From positions 1-20,495 of IMG/VR virus record IMGVR_UViG_3300025438_000175: a stretch of 20,495 bases of DNA. The stretch is one strand, 5' to 3'. Each line of letters begins with the position of its first letter. The stretch's first letter is position 1. Under the pieces are notes generated by a model. It was not told where the DNA came from, made no database searches, and saw nothing but the letters and a program-made list of their open reading frames with translations. The translations under genes and the position numbers were made by a program. Source of the stretch: a virus. This document shows positions 1 to 6,045 of this stretch, in pieces.

Positions 1-10
1 CTATAGACAT
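1..10 (-). CDS. First codons of the gene following terL (partial; possibly portal)
   Basis: An ATG on the minus strand at 10-8 is followed by two further codons (Met-Ser-Ile) and then the window ends. It is preceded by TAGGAGTGGC, a good ribosome binding site about five bases from the ATG, and lies 10 bases past the terL stop. Portal genes commonly follow terL in tailed phages, so portal is the natural guess, but nothing in these bases shows the product. Confidence 0.5.
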
Positions 11-20
11 GCCACTCCTA

Positions 21-1802
21 TCATAAAATATTAAACCTTGAGAGGTAGTCTCTCACGTCGTCTGGTAACTCTTTGGTCTTATATTCTATCACGTTTTCTG
101 ACGAAGAGTCAACTCGATCTTTTGGTCTATCTCGGAATGTATGAATGTCTATCTCAAGGTTAGAGTTCCTTGGCGTGTGAGATATTGCTCCATAGATAGC
201 TCCACAAACTGCGTCTGCCAAGTCCTTAGACTTTTTTCTTGGGTGGTCTACCTTGTTATTATTCATAATCTTTAGTTCTGTAAGCTCTTCAAATAAAAGA
301 TCGATCATCGGCATTGCTAGCCTCTCTTCATAGATAAGCATAGCCATATCTTCGTAGTGCTTTTTAGCTACCGATACCGTTTCTGTTCTAATTCCAACAG
401 CCTTCAGCTCATTCTGAATGTCGAACGACTGCCACCTGTCAAAGCTTACCATTCCCAAATCAAAGCCTAGCCTTCGTAAGTTTTGAATCCACTGCTTTAC
501 TTCTGACAGATCTACTGGACCTTCTACCTTAGGCTCCCAGTATGCAACTGCATCTACAACAACTACTGGAGCTATCTGCTGATAGTCTTTTATTACCTGA
601 ATATTTACCCACTTATCTACATGGGCAATAGCAACAGCACACTTGTCGTGCTTTTGAGCAAGGTCAGCGTGAACAAAATATCTCTTCTCTGGATCTGGAA
701 CAAAGGTCTCTTCAAATCTCCTGTGAGAGTCCAGGGGGTTCCTGATGGTCATTGCCGCCTGAACCTTCTCTCGCTGCTTAAAGAATGCATCTGATGCAAA
801 GGTTGGCACACAAGCAAACCTCTGCATAGCATCACCTGGATCTGTATAAAAGGCCATCTTAAAGTCATCAATTTTACGAGTGGGGTTTACCTCCCAGGTT
901 GGCTTCTTTAGTGCAAATATGCCAGGGTACTTATAGCTAGTAATTATATCTTCATCCCAGGTAATCTCCAGGCTATTACCACTAGTGTCTTCTGGCAGAT
1001 CTGGATTCATAATAAACTTATGAGTCTTTGTAATTACTTCTTTCTCGGCAATTACGTCATCGTATTTTTGAGAGATGAAGTCACCTGGGAATCTTGGAAA
1101 TGATAGCAGGGCTACCTTCCCCAAGTCTGGAAAACGAGAGTCTACAGACGCACGAAAAGCTTTATAAATATTATCAGCTGTTTTTCCTTGGTCATTGCCA
1201 GTGTTTACCTCTTGAGCAAATCCAGATATCTCATCTAGTACTGCAAGGATTAGGTTAAGGCCCTCATGAGACTCACGCTCTGAGTGGCCAGAGTAAACGG
1301 TAATTGAATGATCGAACTCAATGCTGTCCATCTTTGCATAGTACTTACCCTGAAACCAAGGAGACCTTTCAATCTTGGACTTAAATCCCTTGAAGAAAAC
1401 ATTCTTTGCTTGCTGGGCATTGATAGCTACGTTAATAAGGTCAATAGCGTCACCAGATGGCTTGCCAAAATACCTTGCTGGATCCTTGAGACAGAGTAGC
1501 TTATATACAAGGTAAGCACAGGCTACTGTAGATGTAAAGTCTTTCCCACTGCCCTTTCCGAGCTGTAGAATGACTTCATTCTTAGTATACTTTTTATAGT
1601 ATCTTGTTCCTTCAGCTTCACCCATAATTGTTATGACATCTTCAAGCCTATAGATTTGGCTCATGGCCTCTACTATGTCATATTGTATTTGAGATAAAGG
1701 TGGTTGTGCCAAATAGTCTTCGCCCTCAACAAATGTCTTTGCATCTACTGGCATGTCAGCAAATGGGCTGTCTTGTAGTGCCTCTAAGAAATCATCAAAC
1801 AC
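21..1802 (-). CDS. terL: Terminase large subunit (packaging ATPase and nuclease)
   Basis: This is the motor that threads phage DNA into the prohead and cuts the concatemer, working with the small terminase and portal. The 593-residue protein has the usual length and both domains. The N-terminal ATPase shows a Walker A-type loop GKGSGKD at residues 82-88 and a Walker B run ending LDE with D190 and E191. The C-terminal RNase H-like nuclease shows acidic residues at D380 (HADLA), D455 (SFDRW) and D527/D530 (KDLADAV). The Walker A loop has Asp where Ser or Thr normally follows the Lys. The start is GTG, sharing one base with the stop of the small subunit gene (TAGTG), so translation is probably coupled. 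The family call is firm; the packaging type (cos, pac or other) cannot be read from it. Confidence 0.95.
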   Translation of the reverse strand: MFDDFLEALQDSPFADMPVDAKTFVEGEDYLAQPPLSQIQYDIVEAMSQIYRLEDVITIMGEAEGTRYYKKYTKNEVILQLGKGSGKDFTSTVACAYLVYKLLCLKDPARYFGKPSGDAIDLINVAINAQQAKNVFFKGFKSKIERSPWFQGKYYAKMDSIEFDHSITVYSGHSERESHEGLNLILAVLDEISGFAQEVNTGNDQGKTADNIYKAFRASVDSRFPDLGKVALLSFPRFPGDFISQKYDDVIAEKEVITKTHKFIMNPDLPEDTSGNSLEITWDEDIITSYKYPGIFALKKPTWEVNPTRKIDDFKMAFYTDPGDAMQRFACVPTFASDAFFKQREKVQAAMTIRNPLDSHRRFEETFVPDPEKRYFVHADLAQKHDKCAVAIAHVDKWVNIQVIKDYQQIAPVVVVDAVAYWEPKVEGPVDLSEVKQWIQNLRRLGFDLGMVSFDRWQSFDIQNELKAVGIRTETVSVAKKHYEDMAMLIYEERLAMPMIDLLFEELTELKIMNNNKVDHPRKKSKDLADAVCGAIYGAISHTPRNSNLEIDIHTFRDRPKDRVDSSSENVIEYKTKELPDDVRDYLSRFNIL

Positions 1803-2332
1803 TATTCGTTCACAATCGTAATAGTTTCTCCTGGCTTCGTTGCCCTAGAAAGTCTGGTCATGATCTTGTCACGAATCTCTGGATGCTCTGCAGCAACATC
1901 TTTAAGTATTTGAATTAAGACTTGCTGCCTTTCTTCAATTTCTATCATCTCTTCTGCAAGCTCTTTATTCTCTAGAAGTCCAGCTTTTTGCAGCATGTCT
2001 ATCCTGGTTCTCTCTAGATCCATTACCAGCTTAATCCCTGCGGTCTTGGCTGTTAGATTAGCTACGGTAGTTGCTTCATCTATAACCTCGTATGCCTTTT
2101 GAATTAGCTTGCTGTAGTGAGTGTCTGCTCCTACGAGTGCTTCTTTTGCACGAGCTCTTATAGCAGCGTTATCGGACGCCATTGCTCGCCACTCGTTTAT
2201 GTATCCAACTACCTTTTGTCTTGGCATGGAAAGCTCTTTAGATATCTGAGTCTCTGGTGTTCCAGCTAGATACTTCTCAACCACCTTGTTAACTGTATCA
2301 AGGTGTTCTGCTGTCAGGTCTTCAAACGACAC
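1802..2332 (-). CDS. terS: Probable terminase small subunit
   Basis: A 176-residue protein directly before terL, overlapping it by one base (TAGTG). Residues about 24-48 form a helix-turn-helix (ETQISKELSMPRQKVVGYI), followed by long charged helices suited to oligomerisation, the usual layout of small terminases, which recognise packaging sites and load the large subunit. I place the start at GTG 2332 because AAAGGGAAAGAGAG lies just upstream and the overlap with the previous gene shrinks to 11 bases. The frame stays open to a TTG at 2422, which would overlap the preceding gene by about 100 bases and lacks comparable support. The role rests on position and fold; a general DNA-binding protein is the alternative. 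Confidence 0.75.
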   Translation of the reverse strand: MSFEDLTAEHLDTVNKVVEKYLAGTPETQISKELSMPRQKVVGYINEWRAMASDNAAIRARAKEALVGADTHYSKLIQKAYEVIDEATTVANLTAKTAGIKLVMDLERTRIDMLQKAGLLENKELAEEMIEIEERQQVLIQILKDVAAEHPEIRDKIMTRLSRATKPGETITIVNE

Positions 2333-2609
2333 GCTTAGCTCTCTTTCCCTTTTGCGGGATCCTCTTGATCTTATCCTTGCTAAACGCACGGAATTGCTGG
2401 GGCTTGCCCCTAAAAAGCTCAAACACGTCTATCCAGTTGGCTCCAGTCTCATCGTTGGTTGTAAGGCCACGAACCTTAAACTTTACACCATACTCTCCAC
2501 GAACCTTTACGATGTCACCAGCCTCTATAATGAAGCCATCTATGTCAAAGCTTGGTACTGTGCTGAACTTTGATTCTGCTACTGGTGCTCTGTTAGCTCT
2601 CCTACCCAT
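2322..2609 (-). CDS. Small basic protein with a beta-rich core, function unknown
   Basis: A 95-residue protein I cannot assign. The N-terminus is basic (MGRRANRAP). The middle, around residues 30-70, alternates in a beta-strand pattern with the stretch GDIVKVRGEYGVKFKVRGL, which recalls a small SH3-like or KOW-type barrel. The C-terminus is strongly basic (KGKRAKRVV), which would suit nucleic acid binding. The ATG shares one base with the upstream stop (TAATG) and has a strong AAGGAGAGG ribosome binding site. It sits between the DUF1599-type gene and the small terminase. A role in packaging or DNA binding is only a guess from context. Confidence 0.8.
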   Translation of the reverse strand: MGRRANRAPVAESKFSTVPSFDIDGFIIEAGDIVKVRGEYGVKFKVRGLTTNDETGANWIDVFELFRGKPQQFRAFSKDKIKRIPQKGKRAKRVV

Positions 2610-2872
2610 TATGCCCTCTCCTTAGCAATCTTTAATAGTATTAGGTAACCTAGTAGGTCATCGATGTCATTGTCTCCTGGCCAATCATGACCATTTTGAA
2701 TTCTTGATAGCTTGTCATCAACACGAACAAGAAGCTGCTCTACCTTGTCTGACTTAGAAAAGATCCTTGTTGGATGCAATGCCGAGTCTCCGTAGGATCT
2801 GTTCTTAGAAATAAGCAAGTCTCTAATGGTGTTTGATACTCTCTCAATATCTTGTTCTGTTTGTGCACTCAT
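2609..2872 (-). CDS. DUF1599/Nmad1-like protein (nucleotide modification-associated domain)
   Basis: An 87-residue all-helical protein with the pattern I associate with PF07659 (DUF1599, nucleotide modification associated domain 1): a KNRSYGDSA segment, then a helix with LLVRVDDKLSRI, then GDNDIDDLLGYLILL. The acidic residues spread over helices recall all-alpha NTP pyrophosphatase folds, but no activity can be claimed. I choose ATG 2872, which overlaps the stop of the preceding 51-residue gene as ATGA. The frame also stays open to a GTG at 2938, but that extension would lie wholly inside the preceding gene. Family assignment is from memory of the motif and has not been searched. Confidence 0.72.
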   Translation of the reverse strand: MSAQTEQDIERVSNTIRDLLISKNRSYGDSALHPTRIFSKSDKVEQLLVRVDDKLSRIQNGHDWPGDNDIDDLLGYLILLKIAKERA

Positions 2873-3024
2873 CTGCGTGATTTCCTTAGTCCGAACTTTG
2901 CAAGGTAAACGTAAATAGTTTCTACACTTACACCGCACTCTTTTGCAATTTGCTCTGGAGTCTTTTTATCTAGGTGGTATCTTTTCTTTAACCAAGTTTG
3001 ATTCGTATATAGTTTAGCAGCCAT
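2869..3024 (-). CDS. Small helix-turn-helix DNA-binding protein (51 residues)
   Basis: A short gene encoding 51 residues, starting MAAKLYTNQTWLKKRYHL. Its core, PEQIAKECGVSVETIYVYLA (about residues 23-42), is a textbook helix-turn-helix, and a basic tail GLRKSRR closes it. It overlaps the next gene by four bases (ATGA) and fills what would otherwise be a 163-base gap between coding regions. The protein resembles the short homeodomain-like HTH units (resolvase or sigma region 4 type) found alone or attached to phage endonucleases. No good ribosome binding site precedes the ATG; it may depend on coupling with the ruvC-like gene, whose stop is 12 bases upstream. Probably a small regulator or DNA-binding accessory; the target is unknown. 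Confidence 0.75.
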   Translation of the reverse strand: MAAKLYTNQTWLKKRYHLDKKTPEQIAKECGVSVETIYVYLAKFGLRKSRR

Positions 3025-3039
3025 GATGGTTTTTGTCAA
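3011..3039 (-). promoter_or_regulatory. Candidate promoter reading into the terminase block
   Basis: On the minus strand, a perfect TTGACA (3039-3034), a 17-base spacer and TAAACT (3016-3011) preceded by TGC, giving an extended -10. The layout repeats almost exactly at 11003-11032. The start of transcription would fall near 3004, inside the 51-residue HTH gene and past its ATG, so this promoter would serve the DUF1599, small basic and terminase genes rather than the HTH gene. A sigma-70-type element is inferred from sequence only. Confidence 0.45.
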
Positions 3040-3614
3040 GACCTCGCAATCTTATCCCAGTTGAGCAGAGAGTAATGTCCAATAGCAATTGCATCTGCAA
3101 CATCATTATCTGTCACGCTTAAATCATAGTTAATATTAACAAAGTTAATTGTCTTTTGTTTACGAATTTCTCTTTCCTTTGTCTTGTACCAGGACTTTGA
3201 CTTATCAGGATTTTTATTAACAATATCTAGCTTTTCGCTAGTGGTCAACTTTCCATTTCCTATAAAGGTTTGCCAGGCTATTGGATTGATAGACCCTCCA
3301 ATTTTAACCATATTGATTCCAGCAGCACCTAGCATTGCTCCTTGAACAAGAGCTAGGTCAGCAGCGGTCTTTGGGCTATTCATGTATACTGTGTGCTCTA
3401 TAACAATGGAGTCAACCTCAAATAGCTTAAACACTCCCAATGATTTTCTAGCAGCATCAATGACTTTTTCATAGGTGTTGGTTCCGAGAAAGTTAATCTT
3501 CCCGTACTTTTCTAAGACCTTGTCGTTAAAAATTGCAAAAGCTATGCTATTGGTGCTCGCATCAATAGAGCATATCCTTTTAGGTCTTGGGTTTATCTTG
3601 GTTAGGTTTACCAT
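3036..3614 (-). CDS. RuvC-fold Holliday junction resolvase-like endonuclease
   Basis: A 192-residue protein with the RNase H/RuvC fold signature: D18 in the first strand (CSIDASTNS), E73 at the end of a later strand (IVIEHT) and an acidic pair D171/D174 in the last helix (NDVADAIAI). The middle (about residues 125-155) is very lysine-rich, suitable for holding branched DNA. Such phage enzymes cut four-way and other branched junctions made during recombination-driven replication and clear branches ahead of packaging. The ATG at 3614 has AAGGGG upstream and lies 35 bases inside the preceding zinc-ribbon gene. It sits between the recombination genes and the terminase block, which fits that job. 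Substrate choice is inferred. Confidence 0.82.
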   Translation of the reverse strand: MVNLTKINPRPKRICSIDASTNSIAFAIFNDKVLEKYGKINFLGTNTYEKVIDAARKSLGVFKLFEVDSIVIEHTVYMNSPKTAADLALVQGAMLGAAGINMVKIGGSINPIAWQTFIGNGKLTTSEKLDIVNKNPDKSKSWYKTKEREIRKQKTINFVNINYDLSVTDNDVADAIAIGHYSLLNWDKIARS

Positions 3615-3891
3615 TGGACATCCCCTTAATCTCTTTTAAAGCCTTGACTACGTCTTGTGGATTGACTGTGCAAAGTGTGCAAAGACTATCGTCATTATAA
3701 TTCGAAAGCTTTGCGTTGCAACTCTTGCATTTACGATCCCGATTTTTTCTTTGAGATCGTTTCTTAATAGCATACCGTTGAGCTATCTTTTCTTTTGTAG
3801 CTGCCTCTCGGCATTCTGCAGAACAATAAATCTGGTAAGTTATTTTAGTTTCAAAATGTTTGTCGCACCAGCTACAGTGTTTGATCTTCAT
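3580..3891 (-). CDS. Zinc-ribbon protein, function unknown
   Basis: A 103-residue protein with two putative zinc sites. The first uses CSWC (residues 6-9) with CSAEC (23-27); the second uses CKSC (about 55-58) with CTLC (about 71-74). A basic, helical linker rich in Lys and Arg lies between them. The first motif resembles the FCS/MYM-like or HNH-adjacent zinc knuckles common in small phage proteins, but there is no catalytic HNH or GIY-YIG motif. The ATG follows TTGGAG and overlaps the upstream nuclease gene by 20 bases. Nucleic acid binding is likely from charge and zinc sites; the role is unknown. Confidence 0.8.
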   Translation of the reverse strand: MKIKHCSWCDKHFETKITYQIYCSAECREAATKEKIAQRYAIKKRSQRKNRDRKCKSCNAKLSNYNDDSLCTLCTVNPQDVVKALKEIKGMSNGKPNQDKPKT

Positions 3892-4669
3892 TTAAGGGCT
3901 CCAAGGAATTAAGTTTAACGTCTCCCTTGCCAGCAATATCACATGTAGCACGTAAAGGACATGTCTTACAGATCTTTGAATTAGCTCTATAATTTTTTTC
4001 TGGGAGCTTCTTCTTCTCCCATGTTGCCCTAACGTCCCTCATCCAATTGAATGTCTGGTTCACCCACGCTATGTAGTAATCATTAAGTTCTACTGGTAGT
4101 ATCAGTAGTTCATGATTGTTTTTGTTTTCATAAATAAGAACTGCCTTAGTCTTATTTAGAATCTTCATGTATATAAGCAGCTGGACTAGGTGTCCTAGCT
4201 TTGGCTTGTTTACCTTTTTACGATACTCAAAGCCTTCCATCGGCATAGTCTTTATTTCACCAAGAAGATCTTCTCCATCCCAATTAAGGATTACGTCTCC
4301 GTAACCAAAAATTGGTGGATCCTCGGATATCACCTTAAACTCTGAGTCAACCAAGAGTCCATCTACGTTTCCCATAGCCTCTTGAATACGCTCATGCGAC
4401 TTAGTGCCAGCTGTCATATTGGCGCCTCCGTAAGCATCCGCATTGTCTACAAAGTCTGCACCCTCAAATGCCAGGTACCAATACCTCGGGCACTCTCCGT
4501 GAGAGAACGCCACTGTCGAGGGGGCAAAGCTTTTCTTAGTAGTAAACTTCGTTCCACGCTTAGCGGTATATCCAAGGTTAATCTTGTCAATAAGATCTTT
4601 TGCATTAATAAAAGACTTCTTGTCAGCGACAGTCTTAAGCATTACTTGACTCAATAGGTTTTTTGCCAT
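3872..4669 (-). CDS. Cas4/RecB-like PD-(D/E)XK exonuclease with predicted iron-sulfur cysteines
   Basis: A 265-residue nuclease of the Cas4/AddB-type RecB family. In order it shows C60 (GECPRYW), H92 in GTKSHERI, D125 in GYGDVIL, E138 and K140 in GEIKT, Q163 and Y167 in the QxxxY helix (QLLIY), and a C-terminal cluster C234, C237, C243 (CKTCPLRATC). The four cysteines match the iron-sulfur ligands of Cas4 and AddB, and D-E-K plus QxxxY are the catalytic set. No cas genes or CRISPR array are near, so the likely job is resection of DNA ends for the phage RecA, encoded in the same run of genes. The start ATG lies just after the upstream stop (TAATATG) without a clear Shine-Dalgarno site. Confidence 0.88.
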   Translation of the reverse strand: MAKNLLSQVMLKTVADKKSFINAKDLIDKINLGYTAKRGTKFTTKKSFAPSTVAFSHGECPRYWYLAFEGADFVDNADAYGGANMTAGTKSHERIQEAMGNVDGLLVDSEFKVISEDPPIFGYGDVILNWDGEDLLGEIKTMPMEGFEYRKKVNKPKLGHLVQLLIYMKILNKTKAVLIYENKNNHELLILPVELNDYYIAWVNQTFNWMRDVRATWEKKKLPEKNYRANSKICKTCPLRATCDIAGKGDVKLNSLEPLNEDQTL

Positions 4670-4670
4670 A

Positions 4671-4979
4671 TTATTTTACAATATATTTCAATGCTGAGAC
4701 TAGGTCTGATATAGCCTCGTGTGCAGTGAAGTAAATATTCTTCTTCTCTCTTTGTCCTTTTTCAACATTTACCATCCAGGTAGCCCTGAAAGCCATCTTG
4801 GCAGCTATGGCTTGAAGCCTAACTATCTCAACAGTGGCTACCTGAAGTGGTATGTCTGGTCTTACAATTAGTTTTGCAATTGTAGTTAAGGCAATGGTTA
4901 GCTCCTCATCTTGCATAAATTCTGCAATCTCAGAAAGTCCATTAACCTTATCAATTGTCGTACTGTTTTTTTCCACCAT
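4671..4979 (-). CDS. Helical protein between two nucleases, function unknown
   Basis: I do not recognise this protein. From ATG 4979 it has 102 residues, is largely helical and nearly evenly charged, with a long apolar helix region (IPLQVATVEIVRLQAIAAKM) and a closing segment with KKNIYFTAHEAISDLVSALK. No zinc site, signal peptide or membrane segment is visible. The frame stays open upstream to another ATG at 5072, but that stretch lies inside the exonuclease gene. ATG 4979 lies four bases after the exonuclease stop, giving a compact junction. Lying between a proofreading-type exonuclease and an end-resection nuclease, it could be a recombination accessory or mediator, which is context only. 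Confidence 0.75.
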   Translation of the reverse strand: MVEKNSTTIDKVNGLSEIAEFMQDEELTIALTTIAKLIVRPDIPLQVATVEIVRLQAIAAKMAFRATWMVNVEKGQREKKNIYFTAHEAISDLVSALKYIVK

Positions 4980-4983
4980 ACTA

Positions 4984-5592
4984 TTATACCACGGACTCGG
5001 CCTGTAGGATGGTCTGCTTCTCTTTGCTTGTGACATTAGCTTTGCCAACAAACCATGGAAGGAGAACCTCATACAAGTCTACTAGAAGGTTTACATCCTG
5101 TAACTGATACTTCTTCATCTCTTTCCAGGCCTTGTCATCTCCTGCCATGCAGTCGATCCATAGCTGGAATCCTGAGTGCTTTACCTTTGCACCTACACCC
5201 AGAGCCTGGGCAACATAGTCTAGCTTGTTTGATGGGAACTGGAAGTTTGCTTTTACGACACTCATTAGGTCTAGGTCTTTAACTGTTGAAGGAGGCATTA
5301 GCCCATTCTCCAAGAACTCCCTATTGATGTGCTTGTGATCAAAGCCAGCTGAGTTCCAGCCAACTAGAACATCTGCCTCTTCCATTAGCTTATGAAGGTC
5401 TTCAAGCATTGTCTTCTTGCCATCATGGTGTACTGACTTAAAGATTACCTTCTTTGTACCGTGCCATCTTGCCCCGAAGCATAGCATCTCCGTAGGCTCA
5501 ATAATCTGATTTATAGATACGTTCTGGTCCCAAAGGCCCCAGACATATGCTTTAATAGGTGTAGTTTCAATATCTAGATGTAATATTTTCAT
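4984..5592 (-). CDS. DEDDy-type 3'-5' exonuclease
   Basis: A 202-residue RNase H-like exonuclease. The first motif is LDIET with D7 and E9, the second ends at D85 (WNSAGFDHKHI), and the third is YQLQD with Y162 and D166, the YxxxD pattern of the DEDDy subgroup. This is the predicted PolB-like/YprB type of free-standing exonuclease rather than DnaQ epsilon, which is DEDDh. It would remove 3' nucleotides from DNA, and with a phage DnaE polymerase encoded nearby a trans proofreading role is plausible; trimming of recombination intermediates is the alternative. The ATG shares one base with the upstream stop (TAATG) and has an AGAAGGA ribosome binding site. Confidence 0.88.
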   Translation of the reverse strand: MKILHLDIETTPIKAYVWGLWDQNVSINQIIEPTEMLCFGARWHGTKKVIFKSVHHDGKKTMLEDLHKLMEEADVLVGWNSAGFDHKHINREFLENGLMPPSTVKDLDLMSVVKANFQFPSNKLDYVAQALGVGAKVKHSGFQLWIDCMAGDDKAWKEMKKYQLQDVNLLVDLYEVLLPWFVGKANVTSKEKQTILQAESVV

Positions 5593-5879
5593 TATTTATT
5601 TCCTTCTATTAGTTGCTCTAGTAATTCTAGTTCAATTATTGCTAGTCTTGTTTTTCTGTTAGTTTCACCCAATACTACTACTATAGCAGGATCGTTCCCA
5701 TTACGCAAGGCGTCAGTTACAGCCTTGGCCCAGTTATCTTGATTAACAGTAAAGCCTTTTGGATATTCTTTAAAGTCTACGGTAAACCCCTCCCACTTGG
5801 CATCGCCTTTGGTAATTCCTCTACCACTGTTCTTTATAGCTTTTGCACCAAGCCTTTTAATCTCTGATCTCTCGCTCAT
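5592..5879 (-). CDS. PD-(D/E)XK resolvase-like protein (Hjc type)
   Basis: A 95-residue protein whose layout matches small Holliday junction resolvase-like nucleases of the PD-(D/E)XK superfamily: a basic helix, a GD at residues 25-26 (TKGDAKWEG), a strand carrying D35-F-K37 (VDFKEY, the D-x-K catalytic pair), an aromatic segment with W50 and K52, and a final beta-alpha unit. Length is a little short for archaeal Hjc but normal for phage versions. It overlaps the preceding zinc-ribbon gene by 23 bases and shares one base with the exonuclease start. If active it is a second branch-cutting enzyme beside the RuvC-fold protein. Family assignment is by motif only. Confidence 0.6.
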   Translation of the reverse strand: MSERSEIKRLGAKAIKNSGRGITKGDAKWEGFTVDFKEYPKGFTVNQDNWAKAVTDALRNGNDPAIVVVLGETNRKTRLAIIELELLEQLIEGNK

Positions 5880-6045
5880 AGTCCTTCTTTGTCTTCTTAT
5901 ATTTGGACAAGCTAACGGTTGATAGGTGTCTATTACTACACATCCACGTAAGCTCTTTGGTTTCTGGATAGCTGCGTAAGGATGATACGTCCTCTTTGCA
6001 GGTGTGGCAAGAAAACTTACCAGTGTAAACGCTATACTTGCTCAT
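5857..6045 (-). CDS. Small zinc-binding peptide, function unknown
   Basis: A 62-residue protein with one probable zinc site made by CHTC (residues 13-16) and C36 with H40 in MCSNRH, followed by a lysine-rich tail (KYKKTKKDYERE). This is the size and shape of a single zinc ribbon. The ATG has GAGG nine bases upstream and lies 14 bases inside the end of the recA-like gene, so translation is probably coupled to it. Likely binds nucleic acid or a partner protein; no function can be assigned. Confidence 0.78.
   Translation of the reverse strand: MSKYSVYTGKFSCHTCKEDVSSLRSYPETKELTWMCSNRHLSTVSLSKYKKTKKDYEREIRD

Noticed and set aside
2333-2422. TTG 2422 as the start of the small terminase
   Set aside because: It would overlap the previous gene by about 100 bases; GTG 2332 has a ribosome binding site and leaves only an 11-base overlap.
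3872-4669. Cas4-like nuclease as a sign of a CRISPR-Cas system
   Set aside because: No repeats, cas1 or cas2 genes are present, and free Cas4-like exonucleases are common in phages.
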